A program made the translations under genes and the position numbers. From JACQAP01 sp035548375 (GTDB lineage Bacteria > Pseudomonadota > Gammaproteobacteria > Burkholderiales > JACQAP01), in assembly GCA_035548375.1 (NCBI GenBank), contig DASZTG010000069.1:6272-70271 (forward strand): a DNA stretch of 64,000 nucleotides, given 5' to 3'. A model generated the notes under the pieces. The model was not told where the DNA came from. It did not search any database and saw only the letters and a program-made list of their open reading frames with translations. Shown in pieces: positions 35,479 through 44,049 of this stretch; the stretch's first letter is position 1; every line of letters begins with the position of its first letter.

Positions 35479-36234
35479 ATGAAACTGGGAACCCCGATAG
35501 CGGCATTGATACTGGGCCTGTCCGCATCCGCGGTGTGGGCCGACACCTCCAGGACCGGCGCTGAACCAGCCGCCGACGCCGCGAACGCGGCGACGACAGG
35601 CCCGAATGGCGAGCAAGGCGGGTGGCAGTTCACGGATGGAAAGTCGAAGGATGAGGGCAATCCGTCGGCACAGAACGCCAACACGTGGTCGAGCGAGGAC
35701 GATCACAGCGCAAACGAAGGCGAGCGTGGCGTGCCCGACCAGGCTGCTGCGGACGCCCAAGACCAGCAGCGTGGCGACCAAAGCATGGCTGGCCAGCAGC
35801 AGGAAAACAGCGATGAGAGCGCGGCGGCGGATCAGCAGGATGAAACCGCCAGCCAGGAAGATGAAGGCGCTTCGGGGCAGAGCGCGTCGCTCCAGGGATC
35901 CGATGACGAGGACGCCGACCAATCCGCGCAGGCCACCGCGGACAACGACTTGATGGCCGCATTACCCAATCAGGGCGAAGAGGTTGGAACGCAGGCGGTG
36001 CCCACGCAGGCGCAAGTTTTCCGCAAGTTCATGGAAGCCACGCAGGACAAGATGGTGGTGATCCTGCCGCATGGCTGGGCGGGGTCCGTCGATGACCTGC
36101 TGGCGGTGCTCCAGCATACCACCGACAGCGAAATCGTCGTGCTGAGCCAGCGCGACGAGGAAGACGGCGGTCCTTCCATGAATCCGACGCCCGACGATGA
36201 GTCGGACAACGACGACGACTCGGACGATCAGTAA
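35479..36234 (+). CDS. Very acidic, low-complexity exported protein
   Basis: A 251-residue protein with a signal peptide (LGTPIAALILGLSASAVWA). Residues 25-160 are disordered and rich in Asp, Glu, Gln, Ser and Ala; a short structured part at about 165-225 (VFRKFMEATQDKMVVILPHG) follows; and the end is an Asp/Ser run (DDESDNDDDSDDQ). AAGGAG precedes the ATG. Acidic tails like this bind cations or keep a protein soluble outside the cell. I do not know the family. It lies 176 bases after DUF2950 and may be co-regulated with it. Confidence 0.75.
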   Translation: MKLGTPIAALILGLSASAVWADTSRTGAEPAADAANAATTGPNGEQGGWQFTDGKSKDEGNPSAQNANTWSSEDDHSANEGERGVPDQAAADAQDQQRGDQSMAGQQQENSDESAAADQQDETASQEDEGASGQSASLQGSDDEDADQSAQATADNDLMAALPNQGEEVGTQAVPTQAQVFRKFMEATQDKMVVILPHGWAGSVDDLLAVLQHTTDSEIVVLSQRDEEDGGPSMNPTPDDESDNDDDSDDQ

Positions 36235-36279
36235 CGCTCAGTGGAGCGAGGCGGGCAGCCGGGGCGCGAGGTCCCGGCC

Positions 36280-36906
36280 TTATCGGCTTGGTTCCTCGAC
36301 GACCAGCGCCCTCCTGACCGCAGGGCGTTCGTTCATGCGATTGCGGAAATCGAGCACCTTCGGGAATTTCCGCGGATCGACCCCGTCGCCTTCGAGCATG
36401 CGCGAGATCATGAACAGGTAGGGGTCGCAGACGGTGTAGGCATCGCCCATGACCCACGGTCCCCTGAACATCTGCGTCTCGATCAGATCGAAACACTCTG
36501 CTATAGAGTGAGGCACCTTGCGCCGCATGGATGCGAACGCGGTTTCGTCGTCGGCCCAGCGATAGCCGCGCATCCGGTGCGAATGCGCCACGTGCACGGT
36601 CGAGCACAGGTAGCTATTGAATTCCTGCACCTGGGCCAGCGCGAACGGATCGTTTAGCGGCGCGAGATTCGCTTGCGGGAATTGCTGCGCGATGTAGACC
36701 AGCAGCGCAGGGGTTTCCGTCAGCACGCCCTCATCCGTGACCAGCGACGGCACGCGCCCCTTGGGATTGATCGCGAGGTATTCCGGTTTGCGCTGGTCGT
36801 TGGTCGCAAACTCGATGCGCACCGTCTCGTACGTGGCACCCGCTTCCTCGAGCGCGATGTGCGAGGCGAGCGCACACGTGCCCGCCGCGTAATAAAGCCT
36901 CAACAC
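36280..36906 (-). CDS. Glutathione S-transferase family protein
   Basis: A 208-residue GST. The N-terminal thioredoxin-like domain (LRLYYAAGTCALASHIALEE) has the beta-class arrangement with cysteine at CALASH and the GSH-contact segment PKGRVPSL followed by ETPALLVYI. The all-alpha domain follows. The GTG at 36904-36906 begins two bases after the aldo/keto reductase stop, so the two genes are coupled. It is convergent with the acidic-protein gene. Confidence 0.88.
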   Translation of the reverse strand: MLRLYYAAGTCALASHIALEEAGATYETVRIEFATNDQRKPEYLAINPKGRVPSLVTDEGVLTETPALLVYIAQQFPQANLAPLNDPFALAQVQEFNSYLCSTVHVAHSHRMRGYRWADDETAFASMRRKVPHSIAECFDLIETQMFRGPWVMGDAYTVCDPYLFMISRMLEGDGVDPRKFPKVLDFRNRMNERPAVRRALVVEEPSR

Positions 36907-36908
36907 GC

Positions 36909-37859
36909 TTAGCGGCTCGCGGCGTCGAGCTGCTTGAGCGATGCGGCATCCAGTTGCAGCCGCGTCGCGGCGAACAGGTCGTCCATCTGCTTCACGTTCG
37001 TGGCACTTGCGATGGGCGCGGTAATGCCCGGCTGGGCGAGCAACCACGCCAATGCCACGCGCGCCGGCGTCGAGGACTTGTCCTTCGCCACCGCATCGAG
37101 GGCGCCAAGGACCTTCTGTCCGCGATCGTTCAGGTATTTCTTGACCATGCCGCCGCGCCCGCTGCTCTTGCCAAGGTCCGCCTCGGAGCGATACTTGCCG
37201 GTCAGGAATCCCGCGGCCAGCGAAAAATAACTGATCACGCCGACGTCGTTCTTGACGCAAACGTCCTGCATGTTCTTCTCGAAATCCGCGCGGTCGATCA
37301 GGTTGTAGTTCGGCTGCATCGATTCATAGCGCGGCAGGCCCTGTTTCTTGCTGACGTCCAGCGTTTCCTGGAAGCGCTCGGCACTGAAATTCGATGCCCC
37401 GATCGCACGCACCTTCCCGGCCTTGATGAGCTTGTCGTATGCGCCGAGCGTGTCCGCGATTGGGACTGAAGCGTCATCCTGGTGCGACTGGTACAGGTCG
37501 ATGCGGTCCGTCTGCAGGCGCTTTAGCGAATCCTCGACGGAGCGCGCGATGTATGCCGGCGCGAGGCCTTTCCTGTCGGGCGCCATCTCCATGCCCACCT
37601 TGGTGGCGATCACGACCTTGTCGCGCTTGCCGCTCTTCCTGAGCCATTTGCCGATGATGGTTTCGGACTCGCCGCCCTTGTTGCCAGGCACCCACTTCGA
37701 ATACATGTCCGCGGTGTCTATGAAGTTGAAGCCTTCGTCGACGAAACGATCCAGCAGCTGGAAGGAAGTCGCTTCGTCGGCGGTCCAGCCGAACACGTTG
37801 CCGCCGAACGCCAGCGGAGAAACCTTGAGGCCGGAGCGGCCGAGCGGGCGAGTGGTCAT
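36909..37859 (-). CDS. Aldo/keto reductase
   Basis: A 316-residue NADPH-dependent oxidoreductase of the YajO/Tas-like branch. The catalytic tetrad is visible: Asp and Tyr in FIDTADMYSKWVPG, Lys in VVIATKVG and His in DLYQSHQDD. GASNFSAERF and the C-terminal cofactor segment are also present. GAGGAT lies upstream of the ATG. It is transcribed with the GST gene; the pair fits detoxification of reactive carbonyls or electrophiles. Confidence 0.92.
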   Translation of the reverse strand: MTTRPLGRSGLKVSPLAFGGNVFGWTADEATSFQLLDRFVDEGFNFIDTADMYSKWVPGNKGGESETIIGKWLRKSGKRDKVVIATKVGMEMAPDRKGLAPAYIARSVEDSLKRLQTDRIDLYQSHQDDASVPIADTLGAYDKLIKAGKVRAIGASNFSAERFQETLDVSKKQGLPRYESMQPNYNLIDRADFEKNMQDVCVKNDVGVISYFSLAAGFLTGKYRSEADLGKSSGRGGMVKKYLNDRGQKVLGALDAVAKDKSSTPARVALAWLLAQPGITAPIASATNVKQMDDLFAATRLQLDAASLKQLDAASR

Positions 37860-37942
37860 GGGATCCTCGTGTTTATTGTTGGCATGGTGCTAGTTTGGCA
37901 CGGACGGACTTCGTCCGTTTTTACCATGAGACTGGTGACTCC

Positions 37943-38126
37943 ACCCAACACAGAGGCACAGAGAGCACCGAGGACACAGAGGGGAATTCCATAATTCGGA
38001 GCGTCCCTGATTTGATTTCGATAGTTAGATTGCGGACAGGAAATATTCAAGTGACGCTACTACTCCTCGAACCCACACGTTCGTTCTTCTCTGCACCCCC
38101 CTGTGCTCTGTGCCTCTGTGCTGGGT
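37943..38126. repeat. Intergenic inverted-repeat element
   Basis: The left arm ACCCAACACAGAGGCACAGA (from 37943) and the reverse complement of the right arm (38103-38126) agree at about 24 of 26 positions, spanning 184 bp. The left arm contains further CACAGAGG copies. CACAGAG-type arms of this sort occur as dispersed intergenic repeats in many proteobacteria. There is no ORF inside. It fills the gap between the aldo/keto reductase and cupin-like genes. Confidence 0.65.
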
Positions 38127-38145
38127 TTAAGTCCGAGTATCGAGG

Positions 38146-38736
38146 TCAGTCGGGCTTGAACTCGACGATGATCCCGCGCAGGGGCACGTCGCCGACGTTC
38201 TTTACCTTGTGGACGACCGGCGCGCCGAAGCTGGCCTTGTCCGGCACGGTTTCGACGACCTTGTCCGGTTCGCCGTCGGGCCACTGCTGCAGGCGCGCGC
38301 GATTGAGCTGGATGACGACCCGCTGGCTATGGCTGTGCCGTGCGCGCGTATCGCCCGGTGCCAGCTTTTCCTCGAACACGAAGAAATCGCCGGCATCGTG
38401 CAGGAAGGCATTTTTCTCCGGTGCGATCACCTCGGGCGGCGCCTGCGACACCGGATGGTCCGGCTTGATTTCGACGTGCAGGTAATCGCCCTTGGCCCGC
38501 ACCGGGGAACCGCCTGCGTGGAACAACGCCGTGTCACCGCGCGCGAGCCCGCGCATGTCGCCGTCCCCCGTGATTTCCACATTGTCGAGCGCGACGATTA
38601 CGCGATCGCCGCAAACGCGTTCGTTCGAAACGCAGTTCGTTCCATCGCGCGTGACCCGAACGAAGGTATTGTCCAGCACGACTTCATCGGCGACGGCCGC
38701 GAGCGGCAACAGCAATAGCCATGAGAAAAAGCGCAT
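38146..38736 (-). CDS. Exported cupin-like protein
   Basis: A 196-residue periplasmic protein with a signal peptide (FFSWLLLLPLAAVA). The body repeats a beta-rich pattern with two cupin-like segments (TALFHAGGSPVRAKGDYLHV and RARHSHSQRVVIQL), the second with HxH that could bind a metal. Two cysteines (NCVSNERVC) may form a disulfide. I do not recognise a defined family; a double-stranded beta-helix fold is inferred from the pattern. Confidence 0.65.
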   Translation of the reverse strand: MRFFSWLLLLPLAAVADEVVLDNTFVRVTRDGTNCVSNERVCGDRVIVALDNVEITGDGDMRGLARGDTALFHAGGSPVRAKGDYLHVEIKPDHPVSQAPPEVIAPEKNAFLHDAGDFFVFEEKLAPGDTRARHSHSQRVVIQLNRARLQQWPDGEPDKVVETVPDKASFGAPVVHKVKNVGDVPLRGIIVEFKPD

Positions 38737-38910
38737 GGAACCCCCCGGGATCTTGTGCGACGCTCGACCGTATATGACGTAGTGATTCTGGACGTGGACG
38801 GCCCGTATAATCATCCGGCGATGCCGTGTTGCCCACAAGTCCCGGGCATTTCTGCCGTAACCAGCCTGAGGAACGGTTCGCGTCCACGGGTACCGAAAAC
38901 AGAATTCGCC

Positions 38911-40443
38911 ATGAAGAAAATCCTCGCGGGCCTGCTCGCGGCCTGCCTGCTGCTGGCCGCCGCCTATGCCGGCGGCGCCTGGTACATCGGCAAGGAAGTC
39001 GAGGCGGTGATCGGCGAACCTTACCGGCAGATCGAAGCGATGCCCTACGTGAAGATCCTGAAGCGGGAATACCGGCGCGGCGTGTTCACGTCGGAAGAAA
39101 AGGTCACGTTCGAATTGTTCGGCAACATCATGCGATTCCTCGCGGAATCCGGCAGGCAGGCCGCGAACCGCAATCCGGACAGCAAGCAATTGCCCGCCGA
39201 ATTCCTCAAGCCGATCCGGCTTACCGCGATTTCGCACATCCGCCATGGTCCGCTGTCGGCGGGCTCGAGCCTCGTGGCAGCCGTCGTCGATACGGACCTC
39301 GACGTGGAAGAGCGCTTCAAGCCGGCGCTTGCCAAGGTGATCGGCGAGAGGAAGATCGTGAACGTGCACACGATCTACCGTTACGACGGCAGCGGCGATT
39401 CCGTCATTTCCAGTCCGGCATTCACGACCGAGTTCGCGTCGGGGAAGTCGGGACAGCCGGTGAAGTTCTCCTGGAAGGGCGTCAACGCGACCCTGAATTT
39501 CACCGGCGACCTGGCGAGCTACGCGCTGCGTGGCGAGGCGCCCGGGCTGGAGGCCGCGGACAACACCACGCGCGTCGTCGTCTCGGGAATCCGCGTCGAA
39601 GCGGACAACAGGCGCGTCTTCGAGGATGAGCCGCTGTTCGTTGCAGGGCGGCAGAAGTTTTCGATCGGCGAAGCCCTTGCCGAGGGGATCGCCGACGGCG
39701 GCGCAACGTTGAAGCAGCTTTCCTACGAGGCGAACACGACGGTGAACGACGGATTCGCTGACATCGTCGCCAGGATAGGCGTGCAGCAAGCGGCGTTCGC
39801 AAGGCAGGATTACGGGCCTGCGCACTACGACATCACGATCAAGCACCTGCACGCGCGCACGTTCGCGCAACTGAACCGCGCGATGCTGGACATGTACGCC
39901 GATCCTGAAGCCGTGGCCGCCGGGACCAGGAACCCCGCGGCGATGATGGAGCCGTTCGTCAAGCCGATCCAGCAACTACTGGAGCGCAACCCCGAGCTTC
40001 TGCTCGATCGCGTCAGCTTCAACACGCCGCATGGCGCGGTGCTCGTTTCCGGTCACGCCAGGCTGGTCGACGTGAAAGCGGAGGATTTCAAGGAGCCCGC
40101 GGCGCTGATGGCGAAACTCGATGCGCAAGCGGATCTCTCGTTGCCCGAATCCCTGGTGATGGCGATGCTCGGCATGAAATCGGATCCGCAAGAGGCGATG
40201 GAGGCGCAATTGCAAAGGCACCGCCAGCAGATCGCGAAGCTGGAAGAGCAGGGCTATGCGCAGCGCGACGGTGCCGTGCTGCATTCCCGGCTTGCGTTCC
40301 GGAACGGAGAATTTGCCGTGAATGACCAGCCGTTCAACCCGGCGGCACTGGCATCCCCGTTGCCTGCGGTAAAAACTGCGCCGCCGGGCCGCGCCCGCGC
40401 ACAGCCGGAGCGCGAGCGCCGACAATTCCAGCCATCGCAATAG
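38911..40443 (+). CDS. DUF945 (YdgA-like) protein
   Basis: A 510-residue protein of the YdgA/DUF945 family. One N-terminal membrane helix (ILAGLLAACLLLAAAYAGG) is followed by a long periplasmic beta-rich domain with YIGKEVEAVI and YRRGVFTSEEKVTFEL, characteristic of the family. The extreme C-terminus is a Pro/Arg-rich tail. The frame is open further upstream, but the ATG at 38911 gives the typical MKK start. Its role is unclear; YdgA-like proteins are inner-membrane anchored and envelope related. Confidence 0.85.
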   Translation: MKKILAGLLAACLLLAAAYAGGAWYIGKEVEAVIGEPYRQIEAMPYVKILKREYRRGVFTSEEKVTFELFGNIMRFLAESGRQAANRNPDSKQLPAEFLKPIRLTAISHIRHGPLSAGSSLVAAVVDTDLDVEERFKPALAKVIGERKIVNVHTIYRYDGSGDSVISSPAFTTEFASGKSGQPVKFSWKGVNATLNFTGDLASYALRGEAPGLEAADNTTRVVVSGIRVEADNRRVFEDEPLFVAGRQKFSIGEALAEGIADGGATLKQLSYEANTTVNDGFADIVARIGVQQAAFARQDYGPAHYDITIKHLHARTFAQLNRAMLDMYADPEAVAAGTRNPAAMMEPFVKPIQQLLERNPELLLDRVSFNTPHGAVLVSGHARLVDVKAEDFKEPAALMAKLDAQADLSLPESLVMAMLGMKSDPQEAMEAQLQRHRQQIAKLEEQGYAQRDGAVLHSRLAFRNGEFAVNDQPFNPAALASPLPAVKTAPPGRARAQPERERRQFQPSQ

Positions 40444-40691
40444 CGCCGCGCAATTTCCCCTGCGGCAGCCATATCGGTCAGAGGATCCGCCGCCGGGGGA
40501 ATACCTTAAACTGCGTAGGGGAATAGCGGCGAAAACTACCCCTCGGCCGGCCCGTTTCACCGCCAAGTCAAGAAGAATCTTGCTGAATTTGCCCGATCAC
40601 GGAAAAGATTCCTGCGCCCAGACTTGCCCGGAAACACCTCGAAGCGCACACTAGCAGACCCTACGTGAACGCCCCCTTTGCAGGACTCCTA

Positions 40692-40991
40692 ATGAATACG
40701 ACGATTCTCCAGTACCTGAAGACCCATGGCGAGCAACTGGATACGGACATCGCCAAGGCGCTGCGCATGCCGAAGAACACCGTGCTGAACCACATCGCCG
40801 AACTGTCGACCGCCGGCGAAGTCATTTGCTGCCGTGTCACGCGATTTGCCGGCGAAAAGAAAATCGAAGGCATCAGCTGTCGCCTTTCCGCCTATGTTCC
40901 GCCGAAGGCCACCGGACCGAAGCCGGGCTCGAAGCGCGGCGGCAACAACACCAACAACAATACGAACAACAACGAAGCGACCTACGCATAA
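40692..40991 (+). CDS. Small winged-helix DNA-binding protein with Asn-rich tail
   Basis: A 99-residue protein. Residues 1-60 form a winged helix (LDTDIAKALRMPKNTVLNHI as the HTH), and the last 25 residues are Lys/Gly/Asn-rich, including NNTNNNTNNN. The ATG at 40692 has CAGGA seven bases upstream; a GTG nine codons earlier is an alternative. The MarR/FaeA-like small fold suggests a local regulator. A rho-independent terminator follows 23 bases after the stop, so it is monocistronic. Confidence 0.75.
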   Translation: MNTTILQYLKTHGEQLDTDIAKALRMPKNTVLNHIAELSTAGEVICCRVTRFAGEKKIEGISCRLSAYVPPKATGPKPGSKRGGNNTNNNTNNNEATYA

Positions 40992-41014
40992 GAATCGTTG
41001 CAGGGTCGAACAAG

Positions 41015-41044
41015 ACGGGCGCCGGAAGGCGCCCGTTTCGTTTT
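41015..41044 (+). terminator. Rho-independent terminator of the winged-helix gene
   Basis: A 9-bp perfect stem (ACGGGCGCC / GGCGCCCGT) with a GGAA loop is followed by TTCGTTTT. Confidence 0.9.
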
Positions 41045-41078
41045 GTGCCTGCGCAAACGGCTTTGTGCCCGTCCGCAG

Positions 41079-41106
41079 TTGACTTCGCGCGGCCGCGGCC
41101 TACACT
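41079..41106 (+). promoter_or_regulatory. Sigma70-like promoter for the amidohydrolase gene
   Basis: TTGACT (41079-41084) and TACACT (41101-41106) are separated by 16 bases. The predicted start of transcription is near 41113, giving a 5' leader of about 200 bases. Confidence 0.55.
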
Positions 41107-41112
41107 CGATCC

Positions 41113-41145
41113 GTTCGATGCCTGACCATGTGCAAGGCATCGAAC
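41113..41145 (+). promoter_or_regulatory. 10-bp stem-loop at the 5' end of the amidohydrolase leader
   Basis: GTTCGATGCC (41113-41122) and GGCATCGAAC (41136-41145) are perfect inverted repeats around a 13-base loop, placed at the predicted transcription start. It may be an operator or an mRNA stem. The remainder of the gap 40992-41315 shows nothing else I can name. Confidence 0.5.
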
Positions 41146-41315
41146 AAATTGTAACGATCGAGCATTCGGCATTCGGCAATCATGGAACCGTGGCGGCTGC
41201 GAATGCGCCGCGCGGAAAGGAAGGATTGACAACATAGCGGGCCAACACCGGCTGGCATCCACACTGCGCGCCGGGAATTCATGACGCGGTTCCGCGCCCA
41301 CAGGAGGAGTCGAAG

Positions 41316-42782
41316 ATGAAGTTGAACCGTTTGGCATTCCGGGTCGGCCCGGGCATGCGCCAGGGCCTGAGTTCGGAAACGCCTATCCCGACGCGGCTGG
41401 TTTCCAACGAAGAATTCCAGCCGATGCCGCAGACGCCCGCGCAGCGCGAAGTCGAGGCGCGCATCCTGGCGGCGGCGGGCCGCCTGGCACCGCGGCTCGG
41501 CCTGACCCGACGCGAATTCCTGCGCACCAGCGGCGGCATGGCGGCTTCGTTCATCGCGATGAATACGGTTTTCGGACGCTTCTTCGACGTGACCGAAGCG
41601 GAGGCCGCGGAAGTTGCAGCGGCGAAGGAAGCCAGCGGCGCGCCCTATTTCATCTTCGACGTGCAACTTCACTATGTCGGCGATCACTACGATCCTGCCA
41701 ACGCGGAAGGTTCGCGCGCCGGCGCGGTCAGCAAGGGCGCGCTGGTCGGGCTGCGTGGGCGAGCGAAGAGCTTCAATCCGAAACTTGCATCCGACACCGG
41801 CACCATCAAGGACCTGTCGTGGCAGAACTTCGTCAAGGAGGTTTTCCTCGACAGCGAGACGTCGATCGGGTTGATCTCGACGCCGCCCGGGCCGTATCCG
41901 AACGAGGCGGTGGTGCCGCCGAAGGAAATGGCTCACATCCGCGACGAGATCAATCGCATCACGCAATCGCGCCGCATGCTCGCGCACGGCCTGGTGACGC
42001 CCCAGCTCGGAAAGACCGACCTCGAATTCATGGACATGCAGGCGGAAACCTTGAAGATCGACGCCTGGAAGGCCTATACGGGCGCCTGTCCGAAAGGATT
42101 CGAGCACGGCTGGTTCCTCGACGACGAGGCGATCGCCTACCCGATGCTGGAGAGGGCGCGCCAACTCGGCGTCAAGCGCCTGTGCGTGCACAAGGGACTG
42201 CCGCTAGGCACCGTCGCCGACTTCAACCATCCGCGCGACCTCATCAAGGCGGCCAAGGATTTTCCCGATATCGACTTCCTTGCCTATCACTCCGGCTTGT
42301 TGAACGCGAGCGCGCCGAAGCCCAACGGTGATATCCCGTGGACCACGGAATTCTGCGAGATGAAGAAGAGGGAGCCCGGCATCAAGAACATCTACATGGA
42401 ACTGGGCTCGACCTTCGGGCAACTGGTGTCGACGAACCCCACGGCGTGCGCGCACCTGCTGGGACAACTGGTCGCCGCCTTCGGGGACGATCATGTGCTC
42501 TGGGGAACGGATTCCATCTGGTACGGCACGCCGCAATGGCAAATCGAAGCGTTCCGTCGCTTCCGCATTCCGGACGAATTGATCGAGAATCACGGCTACG
42601 CGCCGCTGACGCGCGAAGTGAAGGAAAAGATCTTCGGCCTGAACAGCGCGCGGGTATTCGGGGTGGATGTGGAAGCCAAGCGCAACGAGCTGCCGAAGGA
42701 CTACCTGACGCGGATCAAGATGGCCTATCTAGATGAGGGCGCGCGGCCGAGCAACCGCTTCTATGGCTGGGTGACCGCCTGA
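41316..42782 (+). CDS. Amidohydrolase-family (PF04909-type) protein with Tat-like signal
   Basis: A 488-residue TIM-barrel hydrolase. A 65-residue leader precedes a twin-arginine motif (TRREFLRTSG, RR at 65-66) and the hydrophobic GGMAASFIAMNTVFG. The barrel begins at FIFDVQLHY, where the usual HxH metal pair is replaced by QxH, and continues with CVHKGLPLG, DFLAYHSGL and VLWGTDSIWYG, which supply the later His and Asp. Related proteins are Zn- or Mn-dependent hydrolases or decarboxylases. AGGAGG precedes the ATG. A DUF3187 gene follows. Confidence 0.8.
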   Translation: MKLNRLAFRVGPGMRQGLSSETPIPTRLVSNEEFQPMPQTPAQREVEARILAAAGRLAPRLGLTRREFLRTSGGMAASFIAMNTVFGRFFDVTEAEAAEVAAAKEASGAPYFIFDVQLHYVGDHYDPANAEGSRAGAVSKGALVGLRGRAKSFNPKLASDTGTIKDLSWQNFVKEVFLDSETSIGLISTPPGPYPNEAVVPPKEMAHIRDEINRITQSRRMLAHGLVTPQLGKTDLEFMDMQAETLKIDAWKAYTGACPKGFEHGWFLDDEAIAYPMLERARQLGVKRLCVHKGLPLGTVADFNHPRDLIKAAKDFPDIDFLAYHSGLLNASAPKPNGDIPWTTEFCEMKKREPGIKNIYMELGSTFGQLVSTNPTACAHLLGQLVAAFGDDHVLWGTDSIWYGTPQWQIEAFRRFRIPDELIENHGYAPLTREVKEKIFGLNSARVFGVDVEAKRNELPKDYLTRIKMAYLDEGARPSNRFYGWVTA

Positions 42783-42915
42783 CGACAAGGACCCGTTGAG
42801 GGACGGGGCCGCCGGGCTTCGCCCGGCGGCCAGCCGCGCGACGCGAATGCGCAGCGCGCGAATAGGCCATTCAACCCGAACAACATGCCTGGTCACGATT
42901 CATTCGCGGTCTGAA

Positions 42916-44037
42916 ATGCCGTTCGCCTTCGCTTCGAAAATCGTATTGGCGCTGCTGATGGCCGTGGTTGCGGCGCTCCCTGGATTCGCGCAGGAGGCCG
43001 GCCGGCAAGCGGCGCCGGCATACGAGAAATTCGGCCTGCTGCGCGAGCGCGACCTGACGCCGTTCGGCTTTTTGCGGCTCGACATGCATCCCGCGAACGC
43101 GGCCTGGATTGCCCCGGGCACCTGGGGCGTGGAGGTCCAGCTCGGTTACCAGAATACCTGGGCGATGAGCCCGAACGTCGAGCAGTACCTCAAATCGCTT
43201 TCCGGCCGCCGCCAGCTCGGCCCGGCCGAGGCGCAGGCCATTCGCGCGTTGCCCGGCGAAGCCTACCTGGTCGACCTCGAGCTCGGCATCGTCGACGTCA
43301 CGCTGCACCGGCAGATCACGGAGCATTGGAGCGTGAACGGTACTTTCAGCGCCGTGCGCTATACCGGCGGCTTTCTCGACGGCGGCATCGAGGCGTTCCA
43401 CAGGGCCTTCGGCCTGGATTCGTTCGGTCGTCCCGCGGTCAACCGCAACAACATCAACGTCATCCTCGACCTCAAGGGCAGCCAGGCCACGTACCTGAAT
43501 GCCATTCCCGACGGTGGCGTGCTCGATCCGACCTTCGGCCTGCGCTACAGCCTGGCGGCGTCACCCTCGCCGTGGAACCTGGTGCTGGAGAGCGCCGTGA
43601 AGGTGCCCGTGGACGGCGAGCGCAACTTCCTGTCCACCGGCAACACCGACGTCGGCCTGCAGGCTACCCTGCAGCGCTTCGCCGGGCGCCATGCGGGATA
43701 CGCGAGCGCGGCCATCGTGCGCACCCAGGGCAGCGCGCTGACGACGAACGAGCGCACGGAATACATCCCGACCTACATTTTCGGCTACGAGTTCAGCATG
43801 GCGCAGAGGACATCGGCCATCGCGCAGTTCTACGTGAGCCCGAGCGTGCTGACCCACGACGACACCGACTTGCGCGAGTTGCTGGAAACGAAGTACCAGT
43901 TGTCGCTGGGCGTACGCCACCGGACGGGCGGCTCGGTATTTTCGTTCGCGATCACCGAGAACACCGGCCATATCAACAACACGCCCGACATCGGCTTCCA
44001 GCTCGGCTGGACCTACAGTCCGCCGGTTGCGCGCTGA
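42916..44037 (+). CDS. DUF3187 outer-membrane beta-barrel protein
   Basis: A 373-residue exported protein with a signal peptide (KIVLALLMAVVAALPGFAQ). The body is built of alternating polar and aromatic strands (GVEVQLGYQNTWA, HWSVNGTFSAVRYTGG, FGLRYSLAASPS) and ends in an aromatic strand (GWTYSPPVAR), as in outer-membrane barrels of the DUF3187 family. It is downstream of the amidohydrolase and could supply its substrate, but this is only context. The gap between them contains a GC-rich hairpin at 42807-42831. Confidence 0.8.
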   Translation: MPFAFASKIVLALLMAVVAALPGFAQEAGRQAAPAYEKFGLLRERDLTPFGFLRLDMHPANAAWIAPGTWGVEVQLGYQNTWAMSPNVEQYLKSLSGRRQLGPAEAQAIRALPGEAYLVDLELGIVDVTLHRQITEHWSVNGTFSAVRYTGGFLDGGIEAFHRAFGLDSFGRPAVNRNNINVILDLKGSQATYLNAIPDGGVLDPTFGLRYSLAASPSPWNLVLESAVKVPVDGERNFLSTGNTDVGLQATLQRFAGRHAGYASAAIVRTQGSALTTNERTEYIPTYIFGYEFSMAQRTSAIAQFYVSPSVLTHDDTDLRELLETKYQLSLGVRHRTGGSVFSFAITENTGHINNTPDIGFQLGWTYSPPVAR

Positions 44038-44049
44038 CGTTGCGGCGAT

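Noticed and set aside
41226..41231. TTGACA as a second promoter for the amidohydrolase gene
   Set aside because: No acceptable -10 hexamer occurs at 16-18 bases downstream.
42807..42831. GC-rich 11-bp hairpin after the amidohydrolase gene as a terminator
   Set aside because: The stem is perfect but no T-tract follows on either strand, so termination is not supported.
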